This document shows, piece after piece, positions 42,601 to 47,462 of a stretch of 64,000 nucleotides of DNA. The translations under genes and the position numbers were made by a program. The stretch is from QZKY01 sp963666295. Its GTDB lineage: Bacteria > Pseudomonadota > Gammaproteobacteria > Burkholderiales > Burkholderiaceae_D. Under the pieces are notes generated by a model, which had not been told where the DNA came from, did not search any database, and saw nothing but the letters and a program-made list of their open reading frames with translations. How positions within the stretch are numbered: position 1 is the stretch's first letter; every line of letters starts with the position of its first letter. The stretch is taken from NCBI GenBank assembly GCA_963666295.1, contig OY762707.1, positions 1,984,001-2,048,000 of the forward strand. The letters are read 5' to 3'.

Positions 42601-44068
42601 GGCTGCTTACTGATTCTGAGTCGCCATCTGCGTCAATAATAGTTTGCGTAATGCTGATGCTTGCAGCTTCACTCAGAGCTAGCGAGTCATCGTGTGCTGC
42701 TGGCGTGGCCCCATCGGAGAGATGTTCAAGGGTGGCATTTTGCGTGACAGTGACTTCACCGGTGGCGCCATTAATCGAGATGGTGAAAGCTAGTGTGCCG
42801 CCAGCACCGCCTTCGCGCCCTTCATAGACGTAGTCGGAGACTTTGATCAGCAGGATTTCATTGCCTGCGCCGGTTTGGCCGGTCAGCCACAATCCGGTCT
42901 GTGCGCCTGCGGTGGCGCTGAGGGTGTAGTCGACACTACCTGGACCGTCTGCGCCATAAGAAGGCGTGGCAAACAGGGCAGCAATATCGGCTGCCAGAAT
43001 GGTGGTGCTATCCAGGCCGCCGGTTTCATCTAGCGTAGCTGATGCGACTTCTTCTACTTGATTGTTTGAGGACGCATTAGGGCGATCATCATTGAAAGTG
43101 ATTGCTAATACGGCATCGGCAGTTGTGCCATTTGAATCAGTAACGGTATAGATCAAGCTGGTTGCGGTATTGTTTTCATTGCCACCAACCTCATGAAGAA
43201 TATTCTCCATTAGTGTTACTGTATAGCTGCCCGTGATTGGGTCATCTATCTTTGCTTCGAAAAGCGTGGTGTCTTGGCGCGCGGCATCTGGCGTTGTTGT
43301 GATGTTTGCTGTCAGCGTCCCCGTACCACCATCCCAGCTATAGGTGACGGTTTCTTGGCCAATTGAGGCAGTGGTGCCGTCCATGATTGCAAAGTCAACA
43401 GTACCAGGCCCATCGCCGCCGTAATCGAAGGGGAGAATGCTTGTGAAAATGGCTTCGCTGGGATTTGTGTCTCCGGCAAGATTGGCGTCAATGTCGCCTT
43501 GTGCTAAATCACCTGGTATGCCGCCCGGAAGGCCTTCATCATCGACTGCAGCAATCGTATCTTCGGCGGTTGGCGCAGAATCGACAAATCCGGCCCCCTC
43601 TGGTGGTTCCACAATCTCTGTGGCGAAGGTTGTCGTATCAAATCCGGGTGTCAGCGCACCGGCAGCAGCATCTTGTTCAACGAATACGGCGGTATGCCCT
43701 TCCTGGGTAGCTTCTGGTCCGGCTGCGGCTGGATCAACGACTTCAGTTGGATCCGCGCCAGCGGCAATTTGAGCCTGAATATCGGCAATTGTGCCTTCTG
43801 TGGCCGTTTGTGCTTCAGGGTCGAATACAGTGTTGTCTAGCGCGAGTGTGCTTTCGCTTGCGACGGTAGCATAACCGCCATTGATGAACTCTATGTGAAC
43901 AGTACTGCCCGCTGCTGTTTGAATCACTTCATCAGCAAACACGACGTCGCCAATTTGCAGTGCCCGAGTCACGCCTTGGGTATCTGTTGCAGTTGCAGTT
44001 CCTGTCAGACCCCTTATGGTTCCGATAGATTGTGTGTTGAAGGTGCCGGTCGTAGTGCTGGTTGCCAT
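27665..44068 (-). CDS. Giant LapA-type RTX adhesin 2 with 22 identical 187-residue repeats
   Basis: Surface adhesin of 5,467 residues (over 500 kDa by estimate), exported without a signal peptide. Order: retention module SIGTIRGLTGTATATD... (about 1-100); LapG-type site DPAAAG (about 112-117) after AGADPTEV; a few divergent DUF5801-like repeats (about 200-500). Then come 22 copies of a 187-residue DUF5801-like unit (about 502-4616, containing YGADGAGSIG and ITDGDGDTATDSE), a longer capping repeat, a VWA domain with MIDAS DTSGSMS (about 4993), RTX nonapeptides (about 5310-5370) and a type I secretion C-terminus. GAGGAGA precedes the ATG. Transcribed toward adhesin 1, with a terminator between. 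It is the largest gene in the window. Confidence 0.94.
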   Translation of the reverse strand: MATSTTTGTFNTQSIGTIRGLTGTATATDTQGVTRALQIGDVVFADEVIQTAAGSTVHIEFINGGYATVASESTLALDNTVFDPEAQTATEGTIADIQAQIAAGADPTEVVDPAAAGPEATQEGHTAVFVEQDAAAGALTPGFDTTTFATEIVEPPEGAGFVDSAPTAEDTIAAVDDEGLPGGIPGDLAQGDIDANLAGDTNPSEAIFTSILPFDYGGDGPGTVDFAIMDGTTASIGQETVTYSWDGGTGTLTANITTTPDAARQDTTLFEAKIDDPITGSYTVTLMENILHEVGGNENNTATSLIYTVTDSNGTTADAVLAITFNDDRPNASSNNQVEEVASATLDETGGLDSTTILAADIAALFATPSYGADGPGSVDYTLSATAGAQTGLWLTGQTGAGNEILLIKVSDYVYEGREGGAGGTLAFTISINGATGEVTVTQNATLEHLSDGATPAAHDDSLALSEAASISITQTIIDADGDSESVSSPYALDITFLDDGPSINISVTDGNTILLNTQDADTEGTATDTDSTSFAAAFTLTSSDYGADGAGSIGAVSYDLEITATPVAGLVDSGLTSDGSAVYLYEVGGVIIGSTATTAPASAADASVVFTLAVNTANGNVTLSQMQEIDHGAPGDTAAPYDTQEAVLGTDLVGLTATRTITDGDGDTATDSETLDLGGNVSFDDDGPSINISVTDGNTILLNTQDADTEGTATDTDSTSFAAAFTLTSSDYGADGAGSIGAVSYDLEITATPVAGLVDSGLTSDGSAVYLYEVGGVIIGSTATTAPASAADASVVFTLAVNTANGNVTLSQMQEIDHGAPGDTAAPYDTQEAVLGTDLVGLTATRTITDGDGDTATDSETLDLGGNVSFDDDGPSINISVTDGNTILLNTQDADTEGTATDTDSTSFAAAFTLTSSDYGADGAGSIGAVSYDLEITATPVAGLVDSGLTSDGSAVYLYEVGGVIIGSTATTAPASAADASVVFTLAVNTANGNVTLSQMQEIDHGAPGDTAAPYDTQEAVLGTDLVGLTATRTITDGDGDTATDSETLDLGGNVSFDDDGPSINISVTDGNTILLNTQDADTEGTATDTDSTSFAAAFTLTSSDYGADGAGSIGAVSYDLEITATPVAGLVDSGLTSDGSAVYLYEVGGVIIGSTATTAPASAADASVVFTLAVNTANGNVTLSQMQEIDHGAPGDTAAPYDTQEAVLGTDLVGLTATRTITDGDGDTATDSETLDLGGNVSFDDDGPSINISVTDGNTILLNTQDADTEGTATDTDSTSFAAAFTLTSSDYGADGAGSIGAVSYDLEITATPVAGLVDSGLTSDGSAVYLYEVGGVIIGSTATTAPASAADASVVFTLAVNTANGNVTLSQMQEIDHGAPGDTAAPYDTQEAVLGTDLVGLTATRTITDGDGDTATDSETLDLGGNVSFDDDGPSINISVTDGNTILLNTQDADTEGTATDTDSTSFAAAFTLTSSDYGADGAGSIGAVSYDLEITATPVAGLVDSGLTSDGSAVYLYEVGGVIIGSTATTAPASAADASVVFTLAVNTANGNVTLSQMQEIDHGAPGDTAAPYDTQEAVLGTDLVGLTATRTITDGDGDTATDSETLDLGGNVSFDDDGPSINISVTDGNTILLNTQDADTEGTATDTDSTSFAAAFTLTSSDYGADGAGSIGAVSYDLEITATPVAGLVDSGLTSDGSAVYLYEVGGVIIGSTATTAPASAADASVVFTLAVNTANGNVTLSQMQEIDHGAPGDTAAPYDTQEAVLGTDLVGLTATRTITDGDGDTATDSETLDLGGNVSFDDDGPSINISVTDGNTILLNTQDADTEGTATDTDSTSFAAAFTLTSSDYGADGAGSIGAVSYDLEITATPVAGLVDSGLTSDGSAVYLYEVGGVIIGSTATTAPASAADASVVFTLAVNTANGNVTLSQMQEIDHGAPGDTAAPYDTQEAVLGTDLVGLTATRTITDGDGDTATDSETLDLGGNVSFDDDGPSINISVTDGNTILLNTQDADTEGTATDTDSTSFAAAFTLTSSDYGADGAGSIGAVSYDLEITATPVAGLVDSGLTSDGSAVYLYEVGGVIIGSTATTAPASAADASVVFTLAVNTANGNVTLSQMQEIDHGAPGDTAAPYDTQEAVLGTDLVGLTATRTITDGDGDTATDSETLDLGGNVSFDDDGPSINISVTDGNTILLNTQDADTEGTATDTDSTSFAAAFTLTSSDYGADGAGSIGAVSYDLEITATPVAGLVDSGLTSDGSAVYLYEVGGVIIGSTATTAPASAADASVVFTLAVNTANGNVTLSQMQEIDHGAPGDTAAPYDTQEAVLGTDLVGLTATRTITDGDGDTATDSETLDLGGNVSFDDDGPSINISVTDGNTILLNTQDADTEGTATDTDSTSFAAAFTLTSSDYGADGAGSIGAVSYDLEITATPVAGLVDSGLTSDGSAVYLYEVGGVIIGSTATTAPASAADASVVFTLAVNTANGNVTLSQMQEIDHGAPGDTAAPYDTQEAVLGTDLVGLTATRTITDGDGDTATDSETLDLGGNVSFDDDGPSINISVTDGNTILLNTQDADTEGTATDTDSTSFAAAFTLTSSDYGADGAGSIGAVSYDLEITATPVAGLVDSGLTSDGSAVYLYEVGGVIIGSTATTAPASAADASVVFTLAVNTANGNVTLSQMQEIDHGAPGDTAAPYDTQEAVLGTDLVGLTATRTITDGDGDTATDSETLDLGGNVSFDDDGPSINISVTDGNTILLNTQDADTEGTATDTDSTSFAAAFTLTSSDYGADGAGSIGAVSYDLEITATPVAGLVDSGLTSDGSAVYLYEVGGVIIGSTATTAPASAADASVVFTLAVNTANGNVTLSQMQEIDHGAPGDTAAPYDTQEAVLGTDLVGLTATRTITDGDGDTATDSETLDLGGNVSFDDDGPSINISVTDGNTILLNTQDADTEGTATDTDSTSFAAAFTLTSSDYGADGAGSIGAVSYDLEITATPVAGLVDSGLTSDGSAVYLYEVGGVIIGSTATTAPASAADASVVFTLAVNTANGNVTLSQMQEIDHGAPGDTAAPYDTQEAVLGTDLVGLTATRTITDGDGDTATDSETLDLGGNVSFDDDGPSINISVTDGNTILLNTQDADTEGTATDTDSTSFAAAFTLTSSDYGADGAGSIGAVSYDLEITATPVAGLVDSGLTSDGSAVYLYEVGGVIIGSTATTAPASAADASVVFTLAVNTANGNVTLSQMQEIDHGAPGDTAAPYDTQEAVLGTDLVGLTATRTITDGDGDTATDSETLDLGGNVSFDDDGPSINISVTDGNTILLNTQDADTEGTATDTDSTSFAAAFTLTSSDYGADGAGSIGAVSYDLEITATPVAGLVDSGLTSDGSAVYLYEVGGVIIGSTATTAPASAADASVVFTLAVNTANGNVTLSQMQEIDHGAPGDTAAPYDTQEAVLGTDLVGLTATRTITDGDGDTATDSETLDLGGNVSFDDDGPSINISVTDGNTILLNTQDADTEGTATDTDSTSFAAAFTLTSSDYGADGAGSIGAVSYDLEITATPVAGLVDSGLTSDGSAVYLYEVGGVIIGSTATTAPASAADASVVFTLAVNTANGNVTLSQMQEIDHGAPGDTAAPYDTQEAVLGTDLVGLTATRTITDGDGDTATDSETLDLGGNVSFDDDGPSINISVTDGNTILLNTQDADTEGTATDTDSTSFAAAFTLTSSDYGADGAGSIGAVSYDLEITATPVAGLVDSGLTSDGSAVYLYEVGGVIIGSTATTAPASAADASVVFTLAVNTANGNVTLSQMQEIDHGAPGDTAAPYDTQEAVLGTDLVGLTATRTITDGDGDTATDSETLDLGGNVSFDDDGPSINISVTDGNTILLNTQDADTEGTATDTDSTSFAAAFTLTSSDYGADGAGSIGAVSYDLEITATPVAGLVDSGLTSDGSAVYLYEVGGVIIGSTATTAPASAADASVVFTLAVNTANGNVTLSQMQEIDHGAPGDTAAPYDTQEAVLGTDLVGLTATRTITDGDGDTATDSETLDLGGNVSFDDDGPSINISVTDGNTILLNTQDADTEGTATDTDSTSFAAAFTLTSSDYGADGAGSIGAVSYDLEITATPVAGLVDSGLTSDGSAVYLYEVGGVIIGSTATTAPASAADASVVFTLAVNTANGNVTLSQMQEIDHGAPGDTAAPYDTQEAVLGTDLVGLTATRTITDGDGDTATDSETLDLGGNVSFDDDGPSINISVTDGNTILLNTQDADTEGTATDTDSTSFAAAFTLTSSDYGADGAGSIGAVSYDLEITATPVAGLVDSGLTSDGSAVYLYEVGGVIIGSTATTAPASAADASVVFTLAVNTANGNVTLSQMQEIDHGAPGDTAAPYDTQEAVLGTDLVGLTATRTITDGDGDTATDSETLDLGGNVSFDDDGPSINISVTDGNTILLNTQDADTEGTATDTDSTSFAAAFTLTSSDYGADGAGSIGAVSYDLEITATPVAGLVDSGLTSDGSAVYLYEVGGVIIGSTATTAPASAADASVVFTLAVNTANGNVTLSQMQEIDHGAPGDTAAPYDTQEAVLGTDLVGLTATRTITDGDGDTATDSETLDLGGNVSFDDDGPSITSIESSDIDNIASTVVSGDLLFDYGADDPGALSLLGNTAPADLSSDGAPVSYYVDPGDPNILIAYTGSDPSITANHVFTLALNEGGTYDFTLIKPIDNIELVDIGSSTAFGSGPAGYQVLEDTSGTQSLAVLSGWDWGGNATDRATWLSTGVLDPALTTQNSVNGSTSGWGIGNNNLDDNELFRIDFDDFDAFDTLTTSPSFDGPNVNFTTIALTNFADTDELAYVIHYTDGSYTSDSGNVLSLAGADHTMTIGEAGKLIDYVEFMAVDGNGKFDVVNVSTVTSSEDLPLNFNVTVIDADGDTATGSLDITVNGMEVIADPVFIIGSADADISGSTSTYTYDSGGSGSITGDTGDDTLAGDPGGTTLIPGTTANIVLVLDTSGSMSESIPFGTGTISRLQALKNAVVDTLNDLQSSGAANIRVHIVEFDTYANTVGTFDLTTNSVDNATALAAATTAVNNLNTGSATNYEAGLQQVINWLAPGGSEPLPGASVNKVLFISDGEPNRALDNSGNPTSSISASTAIDHVLGEYNTYGSSNDDRVSEVDIIENTYGFTIESIGINVGGTALGYLSDVEGDGGAADNITTAEELSNTVGALVGSQTIQDTASDDTIIGGDGNDLIFGDALNTDTLADANSLTTPDGAGWAVFQELGWTEEQILDYISNNPGELAEESGRSGGHDTIYAGAGDDTVYGQEGNDTIYGQQGDDVISGGSGNDILVGGDGNDTLSGGLGADTFVFNAGDETGNPTDTITDFSLGEGDTFDLSDMLSSVALTGDNSQDAATLGNGGYLNFTYDSITGHTTLAIDTDASGGAADQTIVFQNIDLTTYGSNVDIIQNLLDGGNLIVDDI
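30216..42574. repeat. Tandem array, 22.03 copies of a 561-bp unit (adhesin 2)
   Basis: The 561-bp (187-codon) unit repeats in phase over 12.36 kb. I see no amino-acid difference between the 22 copies, and translations in the other reading frames also repeat identically, so the DNA copies are identical or almost so. The same motif, ATGCTAGGTCCATCATC, closes both ends of the array. The unit is visibly richer in G+C than the flanking adhesin sequence. Confidence 0.97.
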
Positions 44069-44226
44069 GACGTGTCTCCTCGCAGGCTTTGGTTATTCGA
44101 CTAATTCTTTTATTCCTCTCTTGTTCTTATTTGGTATTTTTTTGATAAAACTGAAATAAACGGCCGCACGGATACGGTCTTTCATTTCTCCATTATTGGC
44201 TAATATAGATGGGATTGCTGCTTAAA

Positions 44227-44247
44227 AAAATGGCACTTAGGTACTAA
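44227..44247 (-). promoter_or_regulatory. Upstream element shared by both adhesin genes, copy 2
   Basis: On the minus strand it begins TTAGTACCTAAGTGC, about 159-179 bp before the adhesin 2 start. 18 of 21 positions equal the copy before adhesin 1, at a similar distance. It includes the perfect inverted repeat TTAG-TAC-CTAA. Candidate activator or repressor site. Confidence 0.45.
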
Positions 44248-44420
44248 TTTCCGCTGTTTTGCAACCTCGTTGATCTTTCGCAAAAATGAGTTTGCTCTTT
44301 CACTAGGTTGCCCTCCTGATATGGCGCATTAAGTTTGTAGGTGTGTGGCTAAACAGAACGGAAAGGCGTGGTCAATTGTGCCTTTCTGAATTTGGTGTCG
44401 CAAATTAAGCTTGCCAGATG

Positions 44421-44440
44421 TACTGTTTTTTTATACAGTA
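44421..44440 (+). promoter_or_regulatory. LexA (SOS) box of recA
   Basis: TACTGTTTTTTTATACAGTA fits the CTG-N10-CAG SOS operator with its TA flanks intact. It lies 57 bp before the recA start codon. recA is therefore expected to be LexA-repressed and induced by DNA damage. Confidence 0.95.
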
Positions 44441-44497
44441 ATTCGAATTCTGAATTTTGAGCATAATTTCGACGCTACACAGACCTGAGAGAACATC

Positions 44498-45550
44498 ATG
44501 GATAAGAAGAAAATTGAAAAGAGTGCAGAAAAAAGTAAGGCGCTCGCTGCAGCGTTGGCACAGATTGACAAGCAATTCGGTAAGGGTTCCGTCATGCGCA
44601 TGGACGCTGGTGCGGTGGCCGAAGAGGTGCCTTCCATTTCTACCGGCTCATTGAGTCTGGATATTGCGTTGGGCGTTGGTGGTTTGCCGCGCGGGCGTGT
44701 GATTGAAATTTATGGGCCGGAATCTTCCGGCAAAACGACACTGACGCTACAGGTAATTGCTGAAATGCAGAAAATGGGGGGGACTTGCGCGTTTATCGAC
44801 GCCGAGCACGCGCTGGATGTGAATTATGCGCAAAAGCTGGGCATCAATTTGCACGAGTTGTTGATTTCTCAACCGGATACCGGAGAGCAGGCGCTGGAAA
44901 TTACGGATGCGCTGGTACGTTCTGGCGGCGTGGATTTGATTGTGATTGATTCGGTGGCTGCTTTGACGCCGCGCGCAGAAATCGAGGGGGATATGGGCGA
45001 TTCGTTGCCTGGCTTGCAGGCACGTTTGATGTCACAGGCTTTGCGCAAGTTAACCGCGAGTATTAACCGCACCAATACGACGGTCATTTTCATTAACCAG
45101 ATTCGAATGAAAATTGGTGTGATGTTTGGCAACCCTGAAACAACGACGGGTGGAAATGCACTCAAGTTTTACTCATCGGTCAGGTTGGATATCCGCCGTA
45201 TCGGCTCCATCAAGTCTGGCGATGAAGTGGTTGGCAACGAAACACGTGTCAAAGTTGTCAAAAACAAGGTGGCGCCGCCATTCAAGGAGGCGCGGTTCGA
45301 TATTTTGTATGGCGAAGGTACATCGCGCGAAGGGGAGATCATCGAGCTAGGTGTTGATGCCAAAATTGTTGACAAAGCCGGCTCCTGGTATAGCTATGAA
45401 GGAGAGCGCATCGGTCAAGGTAAAGACAACGTTCGCAATTACCTGAAAGAGCATCCTGACATGGCGCGCGAGATCGAAAACAGGGTTCGTATGAGTTATG
45501 GCGTGCGCGAAATGCCGTCAATAGAAAAAGCGGGAAAAGCAGAGGCATGA
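44498..45550 (+). CDS. recA: Recombinase A
   Basis: RecA forms filaments on single-stranded DNA, drives homologous pairing and strand exchange, and triggers LexA self-cleavage. The protein has 350 residues with Walker A GPESSGKTT (73-81), DLIVIDSVAAL (Walker B) and loop L2 residues NQIRMKIGVMFGNPETTTGG, all fully conserved. GAGAGAAC precedes the ATG. recX follows 19 bp downstream as a probable second gene of the transcript. The best-conserved protein in the window; its sequence has a betaproteobacterial look. Confidence 0.99.
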   Translation: MDKKKIEKSAEKSKALAAALAQIDKQFGKGSVMRMDAGAVAEEVPSISTGSLSLDIALGVGGLPRGRVIEIYGPESSGKTTLTLQVIAEMQKMGGTCAFIDAEHALDVNYAQKLGINLHELLISQPDTGEQALEITDALVRSGGVDLIVIDSVAALTPRAEIEGDMGDSLPGLQARLMSQALRKLTASINRTNTTVIFINQIRMKIGVMFGNPETTTGGNALKFYSSVRLDIRRIGSIKSGDEVVGNETRVKVVKNKVAPPFKEARFDILYGEGTSREGEIIELGVDAKIVDKAGSWYSYEGERIGQGKDNVRNYLKEHPDMAREIENRVRMSYGVREMPSIEKAGKAEA

Positions 45551-45569
45551 CGTCCAGAGTGTTTGCGTC

Positions 45570-46028
45570 GTGAGCAGACAACTCCTTAGCCTGAAAGCGC
45601 GGGCATTGCGCTATCTGTCTGCGCGTGAGCACAGTCGTCAAGAGCTGGCTGGCAAGTTGGGCCGGTATGCCAATGACGGTGAGGATGTCGACGCTTTGCT
45701 CAATGAACTGGAGGCGGCTGGGTGGTTGTCTGACGCGCGCTTTTCCGACGCAATGGTGCGTCGCCGTTCGACGCGTATGGGCAATAGCCGTATTCTGCAT
45801 GAATTGCGTACGCACGGCATAGACGGTGTGACGCTTCAGGAGATCAAGCAAAGCCTTGAAAGGGATGAGGGTGAGCGTGCGGTTGAAGTGTGGCGCAAGA
45901 AGTTTGGCCAACCGCCAACCGATGTTAAAGAGCGCGCCAGGCAGATGCGTTTCCTTCAGCAGAGAGGCTTTTCTCACAGTGCGATTAAGCTGGCAATGCA
46001 AACAGAGTCCGAAAATATCGAGCGTTGA
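45570..46028 (+). CDS. recX: Regulatory protein RecX
   Basis: RecX binds RecA filaments and limits RecA activity. The 152-residue protein consists of helical three-helix repeats typical of the family (LKARALRYLSAREHSRQELAGKL; LEAAGWLSDARFSDAMVRRRS; FLQQRGFSHSAIKLAM). It uses a GTG start 19 bp after the recA stop, the usual recA-recX arrangement. Its expression is expected to follow recA through the SOS box. Downstream lies a non-coding inverted-repeat element. Confidence 0.93.
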   Translation: MSRQLLSLKARALRYLSAREHSRQELAGKLGRYANDGEDVDALLNELEAAGWLSDARFSDAMVRRRSTRMGNSRILHELRTHGIDGVTLQEIKQSLERDEGERAVEVWRKKFGQPPTDVKERARQMRFLQQRGFSHSAIKLAMQTESENIER

Positions 46029-46413
46029 TTGCGCAGTAGAAATGCTGGGGCCTTGCGCAGTTTTATTGATGCGGCACGAATAAATTTGAAATATGCTCAT
46101 GTCATGCCAGCGCAGGCTGGCATCTGTTGTCGTTAAGATGCCGCTTGAGTCTCAGGCTTTTGCTGCAAAGCAAAGCCACTGGGCCCCAGCCTACGCTGGG
46201 GTGACGGCAAATAGAAACTCTAAAACTGGACCTCAGCCTGTGTGCAGCCTTGCTGCATCTCGCTTCGCGAGACCAGCCTTCGGCTGTCGTGCACCCTACG
46301 GGCTGGTGCTGGGACGACGCAAGGCGAGCAAACTTGAATACTTCAAACTTCAACTGGCCGAATCAATATTTTGACCGCGCCAGTGTCGTTCTTGATTGCG
46401 TTGAGGGTCTGGA
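46029..46413. other. Intergenic region between recX and lgt
   Basis: 385 bp between convergent genes, almost wholly filled by copy B of the inverted-repeat element (46065-46367). Short open frames inside it have no ribosome sites and are not supported as genes. Confidence 0.6.
46065..46367. mobile_element. MITE-like element, copy B (303 bp)
   Basis: Same ends as 11953-12128, with a longer middle. The left end ATTGATGCGGC and the right end (reverse complement ATTGATTCGGC) form imperfect inverted repeats of about 32 bp. It includes the palindromes ATGCCAGC..GCTGGCAT (46104-46123) and CCCCAGC..GCTGGGG (46184-46201). TTTT flanks both outer sides nearby, but a true target duplication is not established. 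Non-coding. Confidence 0.65.
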
Positions 46414-47217
46414 TTACTGCGATGTTTGTTTTTTGCGATATGCCATCCAGAAGAAAACACTGCTAGCCAGAATCATCGGTAGCGAGAGCATTTGTCCGGC
46501 AGAGATCGTGATACCAAGAAACGCGACTTCGTAATCTGGGATACGAAAGTATTCCGTAAAAAAACGGGCGCAACCGTATAGCAACAAAAACATGCCACTG
46601 ACTGCAAAATCAGGCCGTTGCTTGCGTGCGTAAAGCCAGAGAATGACAAACATCAGCAGACCATCCACTAATGCTTGATAGATGGGAGATGGGTGGCGCG
46701 GCAGTGCATCGTAATTTGGCCAAATCATCGCCCACGGTAAGGAGGGGTCGGCAATGCGGCCTGGCAACTCGGCGTTAATGAAATTACCGATGCGACCAGC
46801 CGCGTAGCCTAGCGGTATCAGCGGCGCAATGAAATCCAGTGTACAAATGAGAGAGCGTTGTGATTTTTGTCCCCAAAACCACATGGCCAGCATGACGCCA
46901 ATAAAGCCGCCGTGAAAGGACATGCCACCATGCCAGATGGCCAAAATTTCTAGTGGGTGCGAAAAATAATAGGCGGGGTGATAAAACAGCACTTCCCCCA
47001 AGCGCCCACCGATGACGACACCCAGCGCGCCATAAAACAGCATGTCATCCAGGTCCTGCTTTTTCCAGCCCGCAACAGCCATGTGTGACTGACGAATGCG
47101 CAACCTGCCAAGTGCAATGAATTGTGCAAAAGCAACCATGTACATAACGCCGTACCACTGAATCGATAGTGGTCCAATTTTTAAAAGCACTGGGTCTGGC
47201 AGTGGGTGAATCAGCAT
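46414..47217 (-). CDS. lgt: Prolipoprotein diacylglyceryl transferase
   Basis: Lgt transfers diacylglycerol from phosphatidylglycerol to the lipobox cysteine of prolipoproteins, the first step of lipoprotein maturation in the inner membrane. The 267 residues contain several transmembrane segments, the HGGMSFHGG segment with His103, and the signature GRIGNFINAELPGR (141-154). I start at 47217 (MLIHPLPDP, the usual N-terminus) rather than at the longer frame from 47304. The ribosome site is weak. Divergent from ilvD across 245 bp. Confidence 0.96.
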   Translation of the reverse strand: MLIHPLPDPVLLKIGPLSIQWYGVMYMVAFAQFIALGRLRIRQSHMAVAGWKKQDLDDMLFYGALGVVIGGRLGEVLFYHPAYYFSHPLEILAIWHGGMSFHGGFIGVMLAMWFWGQKSQRSLICTLDFIAPLIPLGYAAGRIGNFINAELPGRIADPSLPWAMIWPNYDALPRHPSPIYQALVDGLLMFVILWLYARKQRPDFAVSGMFLLLYGCARFFTEYFRIPDYEVAFLGITISAGQMLSLPMILASSVFFWMAYRKKQTSQ

Positions 47218-47462
47218 GATTTTTTTGGAGTGTTCTATCCGAGGAAAGGGTTTTAGCTGCAACTTTGGTGATGCATCATATATTTGACATGCTGCATAAC
47301 GCAAGGCACTCTGGTATTCTTCCGCAGTAAATTCATTGCTTGGTTTTTCGCGTTGGCCAAATAGTTGTATGGATCGTCAATGTTGTCTTTGGCTTGCTTT
47401 TGCACTTAATAAACTCAAAAACTCAAGTAGTGGAGCGAACAATAAATATGGAGAGTAACAAA

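Larger units (their letters stand above)
44069..44497. other. Divergent control region between adhesin 2 and recA
   Basis: 429 bp. Toward adhesin 2 it holds the shared 21-bp element and an AT-rich leader with TATATT as a possible -10 sequence. Toward recA it holds a LexA box. No gene is supported here. Confidence 0.6.

Noticed and set aside
30690..42827. Many short open frames recurring every 561 bp on both strands
   Set aside because: They are alternative frames of the same repeat and have no independent signals.
46102..46374. Small open frames between recX and lgt
   Set aside because: They lie inside the inverted-repeat element, have no ribosome sites and resemble no protein family.
47284..47320. 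A TTGACA-based promoter for ilvD
   Set aside because: TTGACA is present at 47284 but no acceptable -10 occurs at 16-18 bp; TATTCT is about 25 bp away.
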